Assembly (NCBI RefSeq): GCF_002176815.1
Contig: NZ_CP021648.1
Location: 2,116,001-2,180,000, forward strand
DNA length: 64,000 nucleotides
From: Acidovorax sp. T1
GTDB taxonomy: Bacteria; Pseudomonadota; Gammaproteobacteria; Burkholderiales; Burkholderiaceae_C
Direction of reading: 5' to 3'
Part shown: in pieces, positions 43,296-52,801 of the stretch
Position numbering within the stretch: position 1 is the first letter of the stretch
How the letters are laid out: every line of letters begins with the position of its first letter
Position numbers and translations under genes: made by a program
Notes under the pieces: generated by a model
Told to the model about the DNA's origin: nothing
Seen by the model: the letters and a program-made list of their open reading frames with translations, nothing else
Databases searched by the model: none

Positions 43296-46200
43296 ATGAC
43301 CTCTACCGCCCCAGCCACCGCAGCCATCGACACCGCCGCCACCCAGGCCTTCATCCAGCGCTGGCAGCACAACACCGCCAGCGAGCTGGCCACCGCGCAA
43401 AGCTTTGTGATGGACCTGTGCGCCCTGCTCGGGGTGGACAAACCCCACCCCACGCCCGAGCAAACCTACATGTTCGAGCGCCCCGTCACCTTTGACAACG
43501 CCGACGGCAGCACCCGACCCGGGCGCATTGACTGCTACCGGCGCGGCCACTTTGTGCTCGAGGCCAAAAAGCTCAAGGCCGGCAGCCACACCAAAGGCTT
43601 TGACGACGGCCTGCTGCGCGCCCGCGCCCAGGGCGAAAAATACGCCCGCACCCTGCCAGCCGCCGAGGGCCGCCCGCCCTTTGTGCTGGTGGTCGATGTG
43701 GGCACCGTGATCGAGGTGTATGCCGAGTTCAGCAAAACCGGCGGCACCTACACCCCCTACCCCGACCCGCGCAGCCACCGCCTGGCGCTCACCGATTTGG
43801 CAAAACCCGAGGTGCAAGACCGCCTGCGCCGCATCTGGCTGGACCCCGACAGCCTGAACCCCGCCCGCATCAGCGCGCAAGTGACGCGCGACGTGGCCGC
43901 GCTGCTGGCCCAACTGGCCAAGTCGCTCGAAGGCAATGGCGGCACTTCCAACGGAACCTCCAACGGAAACTTCAAGCAAAATCAGGGTCTAGCCCAATCA
44001 CAGCAAGCGCTAGTAGCTCCTGAAACCGTAGCAGCCTACCTCACCCGTTGCCTGTTCAGCATGTTTGCCGAAGACGTGGAGCTGCTGCCCAAAGGCGCCT
44101 TTTTGGGCCTGCTGCAAACCCACCGCGACGACCCCGCCACGCTGCAGCAGATGCTGCGCATTTTGTGGGCCGACATGGACCGGGGCGGCTTCAGCGCTGC
44201 GCTGGCCAAGCCCGTGCTGCACTTCAACGGCAAGCTCTTCAAAGGCGCAGGCGAAGACGGCTACAGCCTGCTGCTCACGCCCGAGCAGATTGATTTGCTG
44301 ATTGCCGCCGCAAAGTCCAACTGGCGCGAGGTGGAGCCCGCCATCTTCGGCACCCTGCTCGAACGTGCGCTGGACCCCACCGAGCGCCACGCCCTGGGCG
44401 CCCACTACACGCCCCGCGCTTACGTAGAGCGCCTGGTGCTGCCCACGGTGATCGAGCCCCTGCGCGCCGACTGGGCCAACGCCCAGGCCGCCGCCCTGGT
44501 GCTGGCCCACGAAGCCGCCGCGCTGCAAGGCAAAGCGATGGAAGCCAAGCTGGCCGAGGCACGCGCCGAGGTCAAAAAATTCCACCACCAGCTGTGCACC
44601 ACCCGCGTGCTCGACCCCGCATGTGGCAGTGCCAACTTTTTGTACGTGACGCTGGAGCATTTGAAGCGCCTGGAGGGCGAAGTCGTCAACCAGCTGGAGG
44701 CCTTGGGCCACACGCAAGACCAGCTCGGTTTTGAAGGCGAAACCGTCACGCTGCAGCAACTGCGCGGCATCGAGCTGAACGAACGCGCCGCCGCCCTGGC
44801 CGAACTGGTGCTGTGGATTGGCTACCTGCAGTGGCACATTCGCACCCGCGGCAACGCCGCCGTGGCCGAGCCCGTGGTGCACAACTACGGCAACATCGAA
44901 TGCCGCGACGCCGTGCTGGCCTGGGACGCGCAAGAAGTGGCCTACGACGCCAACGGCCAACTGCTCAGCCGCTGGGACGGCCGCACCTTCAAAACCCACC
45001 CTGTGACGGGTGAACAAGTGCCCGACGAAGCCGCCCAGGTGCCGCAATGGCGCTACGTGGGCGCCCGGCAGGCGCAGTGGCCGCAGGCGGATTTCATTGT
45101 GGGGAACCCGCCGTTCATTGGTGCCGCCAGCATGCGCGCCGCCTTGGGCGACGGCTATGTGCAAGCCCTGCGCGGCGCCTGGCCCGAGGTGCCCGAGAGC
45201 GCGGATTTTGTGATGTTCTGGTGGCACCACGCCGCCGCGCAAGTGGCGGCGGGCCACACGCGCCGCATGGGGCTCATCACCACCAACAGCCTGCGCCAAA
45301 CGTTCAACCGGCGCGTGGTGCAGGCGGCGCTGGACAAGGGCTGCCACCTGCTCATGGCGATTCCCGACCACCCATGGGTGGACGGCGCCAATGGCGCAGC
45401 GGTGCGGATTGCCATGACGGTGCTGACACCCGGCGCGGGCGAAGGGCAGTTGTTGACAGTAAGGGATGAGCAGCCGGGCGAACACGGCGAAATGGCAGTG
45501 ACATTGGCTGAAGCCGTAGGCGTCATTCACGCTGACCTCAGCAGTGGCGCGAACGTAGCCGGTGCGCTTGCGTTATGCGCCAACGAAAACCTCAGCAATC
45601 GTGGTGTTCAACTTTTTGGCGCGGGCTTCATCGTGACTGCGGAGGAAGCCGAAGCGCTGCACACCGCCGCCCTGATTCGTGACTACCGCAACGGACGCGA
45701 CTTGACCGGCGAACCGCGCAACGTCATGGTGATCGATGCCTTTGGACTGAGTGCCGAAGAATTGCGCACACAGCACCCCGCCGTCTATCAATGGCTGCTT
45801 GAGCGCGTCAAACCCGAGCGGGACCAAAACAATCGCGACAGCCGCCGCAAAAATTGGTGGCTTTTTGGCGAAACGAATCCAAAACTACGCAAGCAGCTCG
45901 CTGGCCTACCCCGCTACATCGCAACGGTCGAAACCGCCAAGCACCGCACCTTCCAGTTTCTCGACGCCCACATCCTGCCGGACAACATGCTGGTCGCCTT
46001 CGCCGTGGACGATGCGTTGACGCTAGGCGTTCTCTCCAGTCAGTTGCACGCAGAATGGGCCTGGGCCAACGGAAGCACTCTCGGGATGTACATCGGCAAC
46101 GTCCGCTATAACAAATCCCGCTGCTTCGAAACCTTCCCCTTCCCCGACGAAGACACCGGCCTGACCCCGCAGCTCCGCGAGCGCATCGCCCAGCTCGCCG

Positions 46201-46961
46201 AGCAGATCGACGCCCACCGCAAGCGCGTGCTGGGGCAGGCGGGGGCTGCGGCGGGCGATTTCGCAAGCGAAGCGCGTATGAGCCCGCCGCAGTCCCCGCC
46301 TGCCCCGGCAATACCCGCTGAAACCGCCAACACCGCCAACACCAGAAACACCACAAACACAGCCCTCACCCTCACCGGCCTCTACAACGTGCTGACAGCC
46401 TTGCGCGAAGGCCGCGCACTCACCGCCAAAGAAAAAACCATCCACACCCACGGACTGGTGGGCGTGCTGCGCGAGTTGCACGACGAGCTGGACACTGCCG
46501 TGCTGGCCGCCTACGGCTTGCCCGCCAACGCCACCACCGACGACATCCTGGCCCACCTGGTGCAACTCAACACCCAGCGCTCGGCAGAAGAAGCCCAGGG
46601 CCGCGTGCGCTGGCTGCGGCCCGCTTTCCAAAACCCGCAAAATTCACTGCAAAAACAAGAGCTGCTGCCGCAAGAGGAACAAGCGCCAGAGGCCGATTTG
46701 GATAGTGAAAAACCACTATCAAAACCAGAGCAAACCAAGCCCGCCCAGCACCCCTGGCCCGCCACCCTGCCCGAACAGGTGCGCGCTGTGGCCGATGCGC
46801 TGGCCGCCAGCCCGATACCGCTCACATTGAGCGCCATCGAAGCCCGCTTCAAAGGCCGTGGCCCCTGGAAGAAAGGCCTGCCCACCCTGCTGCAAACCCT
46901 CGAAGCCCTGGGCCGCGCGCAGGCCGTGGCCACCGGGGGCGAAGTGGCGTGGCGGGGGTGA
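43296..46961 (+). CDS. Single-chain restriction-modification enzyme, MmeI-like type IIL
   Basis: 1221 residues. An N-terminal nuclease motif D79...E89-A-K91 ([16 protein letters not shown]) precedes a helical domain. The gamma-class N6-adenine methyltransferase core has motif [10 protein letters not shown] at about 440 and catalytic NPPF at about 604. The target recognition region and a C-terminal helical tail follow. Such enzymes cut and methylate with one chain and change specificity through the recognition domain. The spacer after the nuclease ([13 protein letters not shown] and [11 protein letters not shown]) contains a palindromic repeat copy. Another Pro/Thr/Asn-rich stretch lies at about 1000-1020. 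A decayed copy of its 3' end lies at 49428-49542. Confidence 0.92.
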   Translation: MTSTAPATAAIDTAATQAFIQRWQHNTASELATAQSFVMDLCALLGVDKPHPTPEQTYMFERPVTFDNADGSTRPGRIDCYRRGHFVLEAKKLKAGSHTKGFDDGLLRARAQGEKYARTLPAAEGRPPFVLVVDVGTVIEVYAEFSKTGGTYTPYPDPRSHRLALTDLAKPEVQDRLRRIWLDPDSLNPARISAQVTRDVAALLAQLAKSLEGNGGTSNGTSNGNFKQNQGLAQSQQALVAPETVAAYLTRCLFSMFAEDVELLPKGAFLGLLQTHRDDPATLQQMLRILWADMDRGGFSAALAKPVLHFNGKLFKGAGEDGYSLLLTPEQIDLLIAAAKSNWREVEPAIFGTLLERALDPTERHALGAHYTPRAYVERLVLPTVIEPLRADWANAQAAALVLAHEAAALQGKAMEAKLAEARAEVKKFHHQLCTTRVLDPACGSANFLYVTLEHLKRLEGEVVNQLEALGHTQDQLGFEGETVTLQQLRGIELNERAAALAELVLWIGYLQWHIRTRGNAAVAEPVVHNYGNIECRDAVLAWDAQEVAYDANGQLLSRWDGRTFKTHPVTGEQVPDEAAQVPQWRYVGARQAQWPQADFIVGNPPFIGAASMRAALGDGYVQALRGAWPEVPESADFVMFWWHHAAAQVAAGHTRRMGLITTNSLRQTFNRRVVQAALDKGCHLLMAIPDHPWVDGANGAAVRIAMTVLTPGAGEGQLLTVRDEQPGEHGEMAVTLAEAVGVIHADLSSGANVAGALALCANENLSNRGVQLFGAGFIVTAEEAEALHTAALIRDYRNGRDLTGEPRNVMVIDAFGLSAEELRTQHPAVYQWLLERVKPERDQNNRDSRRKNWWLFGETNPKLRKQLAGLPRYIATVETAKHRTFQFLDAHILPDNMLVAFAVDDALTLGVLSSQLHAEWAWANGSTLGMYIGNVRYNKSRCFETFPFPDEDTGLTPQLRERIAQLAEQIDAHRKRVLGQAGAAAGDFASEARMSPPQSPPAPAIPAETANTANTRNTTNTALTLTGLYNVLTALREGRALTAKEKTIHTHGLVGVLRELHDELDTAVLAAYGLPANATTDDILAHLVQLNTQRSAEEAQGRVRWLRPAFQNPQNSLQKQELLPQEEQAPEADLDSEKPLSKPEQTKPAQHPWPATLPEQVRAVADALAASPIPLTLSAIEARFKGRGPWKKGLPTLLQTLEALGRAQAVATGGEVAWRG
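43974..44032 (-). repeat. Palindromic repeat copy 10, inside the restriction-modification gene
   Basis: On the minus strand: GGAGCTACTAGCGCTTGC, spacer, TTGGGCTAGACCC and a T-rich tail, preceded by GCTACGGTTTCAGGAGC. It matches copy 3 in aceF. It is read in frame as a Gln/Ala linker between the nuclease and methyltransferase parts. Confidence 0.8.
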
Positions 46962-47275
46962 TGCGCCGCGTTGCGCCTCTTTGCCCTCGTGTTGCCTCGT
47001 ATCGCCTTGCTGGCATTGCGACACCAAAGGGCAAATTGCAAAGGGCACACATTAGCCCGATGAGTGGAACAGTGAAGTAAAATTTTGCCCACTACCGACA
47101 CCATCGTCCTGTGGGTACTATAAGTACAGGCCAGCGGAACAACCCACCGGCCCACTGAACCCCGCCTTTTGACGACTCTCTGCAGTTCCGATGAAAGGCA
47201 TTGACTGCCAGCCCCGCAAGTTTGCGTAATGGCGGTCTGTTCAGCCTCTTCAGTCCTACCCAGAAGAGTTTCATC
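46962..47275. other. Intergenic region between the restriction-modification and SDR genes
   Basis: 314 bases with no supported gene. It is visibly richer in A+T than its neighbours. It has two AAAGGGCA repeats near 47025-47045 and a short palindrome GTACT-ATA-AGTAC near 47117-47129 that could be part of a promoter or operator for the SDR/MFS genes. No terminator with a T-run is seen. Confidence 0.6.
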
Positions 47276-48036
47276 ATGACCCAACGCGTACTCATCACCG
47301 CCGGCGCCGGCGGCATCGGCCTGGCCATTGCCAAGGCCTTCGTGGCCAACGGCGCGCGCGTGCACATTGCCGATGTGAATGCCGAGGCGGTGCAGCAAAT
47401 TACCCAAAGCAACCCCGGCATTACCGGCAGCGTGGGCGACATCAGCAAGGCCGCCGACCTGACACCCTGTTCAACGATGTGCAGGCCCAGCTGGGCGGGC
47501 TGGATGTGCTGGTCAACAACGCGGGCATTGCCGGCGCCACCGCACCCGTGGCCGATTACCCCATGGACACCTGGAATGCCGTGGTGGGCATCAACCTGAC
47601 GGGCACTTTCATGGTGACGCAGCGGGCCATTCCGTTGCTCAAGGCATCGGGCGCGGGCTCTATCCTGGTGATGTCTTCGCTGGCCGGGCGCTTTGGCTAT
47701 GCCAACCGGGTGGCGTATTCCACCACCAAGTGGGGCCTGGTGGGCTTTACCAAAACCTTGTCGCTGGAGCTGGGGCCGCTGGGTATTACCGCCAACAGCA
47801 TTCACCCCGGTGCCGTGGACGGGCCGCGCATTCAATCGGTTTTTGAGGGGCGGGCCAAGGTGTCGGGCCGCACGGTGCAGGAAGAAACCGATCTGGCGCT
47901 GGCCAACCAGTCGGTCAAGCAGTTCATCAACCCGGCGGACATTGCCGCGCTGGCGGTGTTTCTGGCAGGCCCCCACGCCCGCACGATTTCGGGCCAGATG
48001 TTCCCGATTGATGGGGACTCCAAGGCAGCGAGCTGA
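47276..48036 (+). pseudogene. Short-chain dehydrogenase/reductase with a single-base frameshift
   Basis: The start MTQRVLITAGAGGIGLAIAK is the nucleotide-binding motif of SDR enzymes. After SKAADL (about 47462) the frame is lost, and a +1 frame continues QAQLGGLDVLVNNAGIAG with catalytic SSLAGRF and Y-x3-K in AYSTTKWGLVGF, ending FPIDGDSKAAS. Adding one base (CTG GAC ACC CTG) gives a continuous 253-residue protein, the normal SDR length. It may be a pseudogene or a sequence error. It lies 2 bases before the MFS gene, so they form a likely operon. Confidence 0.82.
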
Positions 48037-48038
48037 TC

Positions 48039-49331
48039 ATGGCGGCCAGCCCCAACACCCCGTCCGCCTCGGCGGGCGCTGCAACAGGTGCCGCGGGCGC
48101 GGCGGCCACGCCGCCCCGTGGGCTGTGGCAGGGCCGCGCGGCCATTTTGATCGGGCTGGTGCTGCTGGGCATTGGCCTGCGCCATGCGGTCACGGGCCTG
48201 TCGCCATTGCTTTCCGACGTGCGCGAAGCGCTGGGCATGGGCACGGCGGGCGCCACGCTGATCGGCATGCTGCCCACGCTGTGCTTTGGCGCGGCGGGGT
48301 TTCTGGCCCCGGTCGTCGTGCGCAAGATCGGCGCCGAGCAGACCGCGCTGCTGGCCGTGGCCCTGGCCGCTGCGGGCACGCTGGCGCGCCTCTTCATGGG
48401 CAGCGCGCCGGTCTTCATCGCACTGAGCGTGGTGGCCCTGGTGGGCATGGGCATGGGCAACGTGGTGGGCGCTCCGCTGGTCAAAAAGTATTTTCCTGAC
48501 CGGCAGGCCACCATGGTGACCGTGTTCGCGCTGCTGATGCAGGCGGGCGCCACGCTGCCGGCCATGACGGCCATCCCGGTGGCCAACGCCTTGGGCTGGC
48601 AGGCCTCGCTGGCGTCGTGGGGGGTGTTGTCGCTGGTGGCGGTGGTGCCGTGGGCCATTCAGCTATTGAAAATGCGCAGCGCCCAGCCTGAAGCGTTGAA
48701 GGCGGGGGCCGCCGCCGCACCCGCCGCACAAAGACTGGGGCTGGCCCAGCTCGTGACCAGCCCGGTGGCGCTGGGCACGGCGCTGTTTTACGCCATGGCG
48801 TCGCTCAACATCTACGCCATGCTGGCCTGGCTGCCCACCATCTTGCAGCAGCACCTGGGGCTGGACCGCAATGCCGTGGGCGTGGCGTTCTCGGTTTACA
48901 CCTTCATGACGCTGCCGATGGCTTTTGTCACGCCGCTGATCGCCAACAAGCTCAAAAACCCCATGCCCCTGGCCGCCTTGCTGGCAGCAGCAGGGCCGCT
49001 GGGCTACCTGGGCATGATCTTTGGCGTGGGGCCGGCCTGGCTGATGACGCTGGTGGCGGGCCTGGCGGGCGGTGCGTTTCCGCTGGCCATTGCCATGTTC
49101 AACCTGCGCACCCGCACCACCATGGGTTCGGCGTCCATCGCCGGTTTTGCCATGGGCATTGGCTACCTGGCGGGCACGCTGGGGCCGTTGCTGGGCGGCT
49201 GGCTGTATGCCGTGTCGGGCAGCTGGACAACGCCGCTGTGGGTGTATGTGGCCACCGTGGTGCCCATGGCCATCGGCGGCATGATGATGGCCCGGCCCGG
49301 GCGCTATCTGGAAGACAAGTTCGGCGGGTAA
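48039..49331 (+). CDS. MFS transporter, CynX/NimT type
   Basis: 430 residues with about 12 transmembrane helices (GLVLLGIGLRHAVTGLSPLL, LSVVALVGMGMGNVVGAPLV and others). VKKYFPDRQATMVTVFALLM is characteristic of the cyanate/2-nitroimidazole transporter branch. The N-terminus is a low-complexity Ala/Thr-rich stretch. It follows the SDR gene directly; the substrate is unknown. Confidence 0.88.
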   Translation: MAASPNTPSASAGAATGAAGAAATPPRGLWQGRAAILIGLVLLGIGLRHAVTGLSPLLSDVREALGMGTAGATLIGMLPTLCFGAAGFLAPVVVRKIGAEQTALLAVALAAAGTLARLFMGSAPVFIALSVVALVGMGMGNVVGAPLVKKYFPDRQATMVTVFALLMQAGATLPAMTAIPVANALGWQASLASWGVLSLVAVVPWAIQLLKMRSAQPEALKAGAAAAPAAQRLGLAQLVTSPVALGTALFYAMASLNIYAMLAWLPTILQQHLGLDRNAVGVAFSVYTFMTLPMAFVTPLIANKLKNPMPLAALLAAAGPLGYLGMIFGVGPAWLMTLVAGLAGGAFPLAIAMFNLRTRTTMGSASIAGFAMGIGYLAGTLGPLLGGWLYAVSGSWTTPLWVYVATVVPMAIGGMMMARPGRYLEDKFGG

Positions 49332-49427
49332 ACGCCTGGCTTGAACCGCCGCAAAGCACCCTGCGCACCGCTGTGGCCCCGGCCGCAGGGTGCGCAGTGC
49401 ACGTTGGGCCCCATCGTCGAACCGCAC

Positions 49428-49542
49428 GTCAAAGGCCCCGGCCCCTGGAAATAAATGCCTGCCCACGCTGCGGCAAACGCTGGAGGACCTGGGCCGCGCG
49501 CAGGGCGTGGCCACCGGGGGCGAAGTGGCATGGCGAGGGTAA
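49428..49542 (+). pseudogene. Decayed copy of the restriction-modification gene 3' end
   Basis: The segment aligns with 46848-46961 over its whole length with high identity by eye (for example GGGCCGCGCGCAGG and GTGGCCACCGGGGGCGAAG are shared). A one-base insertion near 49450 and an in-frame TAA after KGPGPWK break the frame. The two copies are direct repeats flanking the SDR-MFS segment. Confidence 0.85.
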
Positions 49543-49561
49543 TACAATCGCTCTTGGTTTG

Positions 49562-49608
49562 ATAGCTGCTAGCGCTCATCCACAAAGCGCTTGCGGCTGT
49601 TTTTGGTG
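49562..49608 (+). repeat. Palindromic repeat copy 11
   Basis: ATAGCTGCTAGCGCTCA, short spacer, AAAGCGCTTGCGGC and TGTTTTTGG. It starts 20 bases after the remnant. Confidence 0.9.
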
Positions 49609-49679
49609 ATATTCGACATGCCAGCGTGCAATGCCGGCCGCCCCGAGCCCGTTAACGGGCTGCACCCAAAGCGCGCACC

Positions 49680-49705
49680 GGCTTCGACCAGCGCAGCCCG
49701 AACGG
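49680..49705. repeat. Second repeat family, inverted copy
   Basis: GGCTTCGACCAGCGC then AGCCCGAACGG, the reverse complement of the family core. Confidence 0.65.
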
Positions 49706-49812
49706 TTGTCGCTCTACCCGAACGGTGAGATGCGCGGGGCCCAGGGAGCCATAGGCCCTTGATCCATCCGGCGAATATGTAACAACCTCAGCCCTCGTTG
49801 TTACGATGCGCC

Positions 49813-50898
49813 ATGGAATCAAAACCCACAACCCCTGCTGATGCAGCCCAGATCCAGGCGGCCCTGACCGACCCAAGGCGCCTGGCTGCGGTGCGTGACA
49901 CCGGCTTGCTGGACACCCCGCCTGAAGAGGTTTTTGACCGGCTGACCCGCCTGGCGGCCAGGCTCACGGGGGCGCCCGTCACCTTTGTATCGCTGCTGGA
50001 CGCAGACCGAGATTTCTACAAAAGCGCTTATGGCCTGGGCGAGCCCCTGGCAACCACCCGCCAGCTGAGCGGGCGCTCGTTTTGCCACTATCCCCTGGTG
50101 TCGGGGCAGGCGCTGATCCTGGAAGACGTCACGCAACTGCCCGTTTTTCGGGATGTGCCCACGGTGAAGTCGCTGGGAATCAGGGCCTATGCCGGCATTC
50201 CGCTGCGCACTGAAAGCGGCGAAGTGCTGGGCAGCTTTTGCGCCGTGGATTTCAAGCCCAAACAGTGGACCGAGCAGGACGTGGAGATCATTGTCGAGCT
50301 GGCGCACTCTGCCATGCGCGAAATCAGGCTGCGCATGGCGTTGCAGGACGCCAGCGCGCTCAACCAGCAGTTGCTGGCGCAGATTCAAAAAGTCGATGCG
50401 CTGAACCGGGCACTCAGCGAAATGGCCACCACCGACGCGCTGACCGGCGTGGCCAACCGGCGTGCATTCGATCACAGCCTTCAACTGGAGCTGGCCATTG
50501 TGGAGCGCAGGGGCACGCCGCTGAGCCTGCTGATGCTGGACGTCGATCACTTCAAACGCATCAACGACACCTACGGCCACGAAACCGGAGACAAAGTGCT
50601 GGTGGCCATCGCCCAGTTGCTGGGCGGCTGCGCCAGGGTGATCGACGTGGTGGCGCGGGTTGGCGGCGAAGAGTTCGCGGTGATCCTTCCCAACACCGAT
50701 GCCGAGGGTGCCCACGAAGTTGCCGAACGCATGCGCATTGCCGTGGCCCGGTCGAACTGGCTGGGGCAGCCCACCACGGTCAGCATTGGCGCCGCCACGC
50801 TGCACGACAAGGAAGATGCCGCCAGCCTGTATGCCCGGGCCGATGCTGCGCTGTACGCCGCAAAAACATCAGGGCGCGACCGCGTGGTGATGGCTTAG
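49813..50898 (+). CDS. GAF-GGDEF diguanylate cyclase
   Basis: 361 residues. A GAF domain (about 35-175, with RLAAVRDTGLLDTPPEEVFD and GRSFCHYPLV) is joined by a helical linker to a GGDEF domain with active GGEEF at 284-288. RVID at 275-278 lies five residues before it, the spacing of the inhibitory I-site. It should make c-di-GMP with product inhibition. It has no membrane helix, so it is cytoplasmic. The ligand of the GAF domain is unknown. Confidence 0.93.
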   Translation: MESKPTTPADAAQIQAALTDPRRLAAVRDTGLLDTPPEEVFDRLTRLAARLTGAPVTFVSLLDADRDFYKSAYGLGEPLATTRQLSGRSFCHYPLVSGQALILEDVTQLPVFRDVPTVKSLGIRAYAGIPLRTESGEVLGSFCAVDFKPKQWTEQDVEIIVELAHSAMREIRLRMALQDASALNQQLLAQIQKVDALNRALSEMATTDALTGVANRRAFDHSLQLELAIVERRGTPLSLLMLDVDHFKRINDTYGHETGDKVLVAIAQLLGGCARVIDVVARVGGEEFAVILPNTDAEGAHEVAERMRIAVARSNWLGQPTTVSIGAATLHDKEDAASLYARADAALYAAKTSGRDRVVMA

Positions 50899-50986
50899 GG
50901 GCGCCTGCGCTGGGGCGGCAAACAGCAACTCAATATCGTTTGCACATCAGCACAACAATCACCACGGCCTCGTGTCCGGATGAACC

Positions 50987-51763
50987 ATGCAAAACGCCAT
51001 TCAACCTCTTATCCACATGCTGCTGTCCACCCTGTCGTGGGTAATTCCGCTCATGGTGGTGGTAGCCATCCTGCAGAGCCCGTGGGGCAAGGGCCATATC
51101 GGGGAATGGTTTGTTCGCTTCATGCTGCGCTGGCAGCTGGACAAGGCAGTGTACTTTCCGCTGCACAACGTCACCCTCACCACGCCCGACGGCAGCACGC
51201 AGATCGACCATGTGATCGTGTCGCGCTTTGGCATCTTTGCCATCGAAACCAAAAACCTGCAGGGCTGGATTTTCGGCAGCGAGCGACAAGCCGAGTGGAC
51301 GCAAAAAATCTTCAAGCGCAGCTTCAGGTTTCAAAACCCGCTGCGCCAGAACTACAAGCACACCAAGGCGCTGGAGGCCACGCTGCAGGTCCCGCCAGAG
51401 GCTGTTCACTCGGTCATCGTGTTTGTGGGCGGCAGCACGTTCAAAACCGCGATGCCCGCGAACGTGACCTATGGCGGCGGGTGCGTGAATTTCATTCTCT
51501 CGTTCACGCAGCCCATTTTTGACACCCGGCAGGTGCAGCGCCTGGTGCAGCAATTGCAAAGCGGCAGGCTGGCGCCCACTCGGGCCACGCACACCGCGCA
51601 TGTGCAGCAGCTCAAAGAGCGCCACACCCCCGATGCCGAGCGCAAGTGCCCCCAGTGCGGCAGCGCCATGGCGCTGCGCACCGCAAAGTCGGGCGCGCAG
51701 GCGGGCAAGCAGTTTTGGGGGTGCTCTACGTTTCCCAAGTGCCGAGCGATGCAGAAGCTTTGA
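50987..51763 (+). CDS. Membrane-anchored NERD-domain protein with C-terminal zinc ribbon
   Basis: 258 residues. One N-terminal membrane helix (LLSTLSWVIPLMVVVAIL) precedes a NERD nuclease-related domain whose DHVIVSRFGIFAIETKN holds the D...E-x-K residues. The C-terminus is a topoisomerase-type zinc ribbon: CPQCGSAMALR, then WGCSTFPKC. DNA binding or processing at the membrane is plausible; the substrate is unknown. A palindromic repeat starts 24 bases after the stop. Confidence 0.88.
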   Translation: MQNAIQPLIHMLLSTLSWVIPLMVVVAILQSPWGKGHIGEWFVRFMLRWQLDKAVYFPLHNVTLTTPDGSTQIDHVIVSRFGIFAIETKNLQGWIFGSERQAEWTQKIFKRSFRFQNPLRQNYKHTKALEATLQVPPEAVHSVIVFVGGSTFKTAMPANVTYGGGCVNFILSFTQPIFDTRQVQRLVQQLQSGRLAPTRATHTAHVQQLKERHTPDAERKCPQCGSAMALRTAKSGAQAGKQFWGCSTFPKCRAMQKL

Positions 51764-51786
51764 GCAAAGCAATTGCTCTATTTTCT

Positions 51787-51833
51787 GTAGCATCTAGTGC
51801 TTACCCGGAAAGGGCTTACGCCTTGTTTCACCC
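51787..51833 (+). repeat. Palindromic repeat copy 12, after the NERD gene
   Basis: GTAGCATCTAGTGCTTA, spacer, AAAGGGCTTACGCC and TTGTTTCACC. Diverged but alignable without gaps. Confidence 0.6.
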
Positions 51834-51856
51834 CTAACCTGGCGCCCTTCCCCGTA

Positions 51857-52567
51857 TCACCCCACCGGCGCCCCGAACAGCGCCCCCACGCCTGCCGTGA
51901 TGGCCATGGCCAGCGCGCCCCAGAAGGTGACACGCCAGGCGCCCACCAGCACGCCCGCGCCGCCCGTGCGCGCGGCCACGCCGCCCAGCAGGGCCAGAAA
52001 CACCAGCGCGGTGCCGGCCACCCAATACAGCAGGCTGCTGGCGGGCGCCACGGCGGCCACCACCAGCGGCAAGGCGGCGCCGGCGGCAAAGGCGGCGGCC
52101 GAGGTGAGCGCGGCCTGCACGGGGCGCGCCGTCATGGCGCTGGAGATTTCGAGCTCGTCGCGCGCATGGGCGCCCAGCGCGTCGTGTTCCATCAGCTCCC
52201 TGGCCACCTGCTGCGCCAGCGCGGCGTCCAGCCCCCGGCGCTCGTAGATGGCGGCCAGCTCGCGCGCCTCGGCGGCAGGGTCGGCGGCCAGCTCGCGGCG
52301 CTCGCGGTCGAGGTCGGCTTTTTCGGTGTCAGCCTGCGAGTGCACCGACACATATTCGCCCGCCGCCATCGACATGGCCCCGGCCACCAGCCCGGCCACC
52401 GCCGTCATCAAGATGGTGGACTGGCTGGCCTGCGCCGCCGCCACGCCCACTACCAGGCTGGCGGTGGACACAATGCCGTCGTTGGCCCCCAGCACGGCGG
52501 CGCGCAGCCAGCCAATGCGGTCGGTGCGGTGGCGTTCAGGGTGCAGACGGCGTGTGGCGGAGCTCAT
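51857..52567 (-). CDS. VIT-family iron/manganese transporter
   Basis: 236 residues from the ATG at 52567. The N-terminal motif GWLRAAVLGANDGIVSTASL and SMAAGEYVSVHSQADTEKADL are the signature of the CCC1/VIT1 family, which moves Fe or Mn out of the cytoplasm. A cytoplasmic helical segment (ERRELAADPAAEARELAAIY) sits between membrane helices 2 and 3, and three more helices follow. It is divergent from the cupin gene. Confidence 0.9.
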   Translation of the reverse strand: MSSATRRLHPERHRTDRIGWLRAAVLGANDGIVSTASLVVGVAAAQASQSTILMTAVAGLVAGAMSMAAGEYVSVHSQADTEKADLDRERRELAADPAAEARELAAIYERRGLDAALAQQVARELMEHDALGAHARDELEISSAMTARPVQAALTSAAAFAAGAALPLVVAAVAPASSLLYWVAGTALVFLALLGGVAARTGGAGVLVGAWRVTFWGALAMAITAGVGALFGAPVG

Positions 52568-52801
52568 GGGGTTGTCTTTCTTTGTGCATGTGGTGAAGCT
52601 GTCAGGGTATGGGGCAAGGGGGTGAGGCGTCAACCAAGCGTTGCATGGGCCATGCCCTATTCCCCTGTCGCCACCAGCGCCATTGCGAAGCATTGCCTTT
52701 GCAATGGCACAGGCGCACCATCGTCGCTTTCATGGCCCCCAGCCACGAGCCGAGCTGACTGGTGTGGCCACCTGCCACGGCTCGGCATGGTGGAGGCTCT
52801 C

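Larger units (their letters stand above)
49332..49812. other. Accessory intergenic region holding a gene remnant and repeats
   Basis: 481 bases without an intact gene. In order it holds: a hairpin CACCCTGCG/CGCAGGGTG (49357-49365, 49384-49392) after the MFS gene, without a T-run; the restriction-modification remnant (49428-49542); palindromic repeat copy 11 (49562-49608); a perfect palindrome GCCCGTTAACGGGC (49647-49660); and a copy of the second repeat family (49680-49705). The rest precedes the GAF-GGDEF gene and shows nothing further. Confidence 0.7.

Noticed and set aside
46690..46725. ATAGTG...CACTAT palindrome in the restriction-modification gene as another copy of the repeat family
   Set aside because: It lacks the AGCGCTT and GCGCTAGAGGC cores; a short chance palindrome in a linker is simpler.
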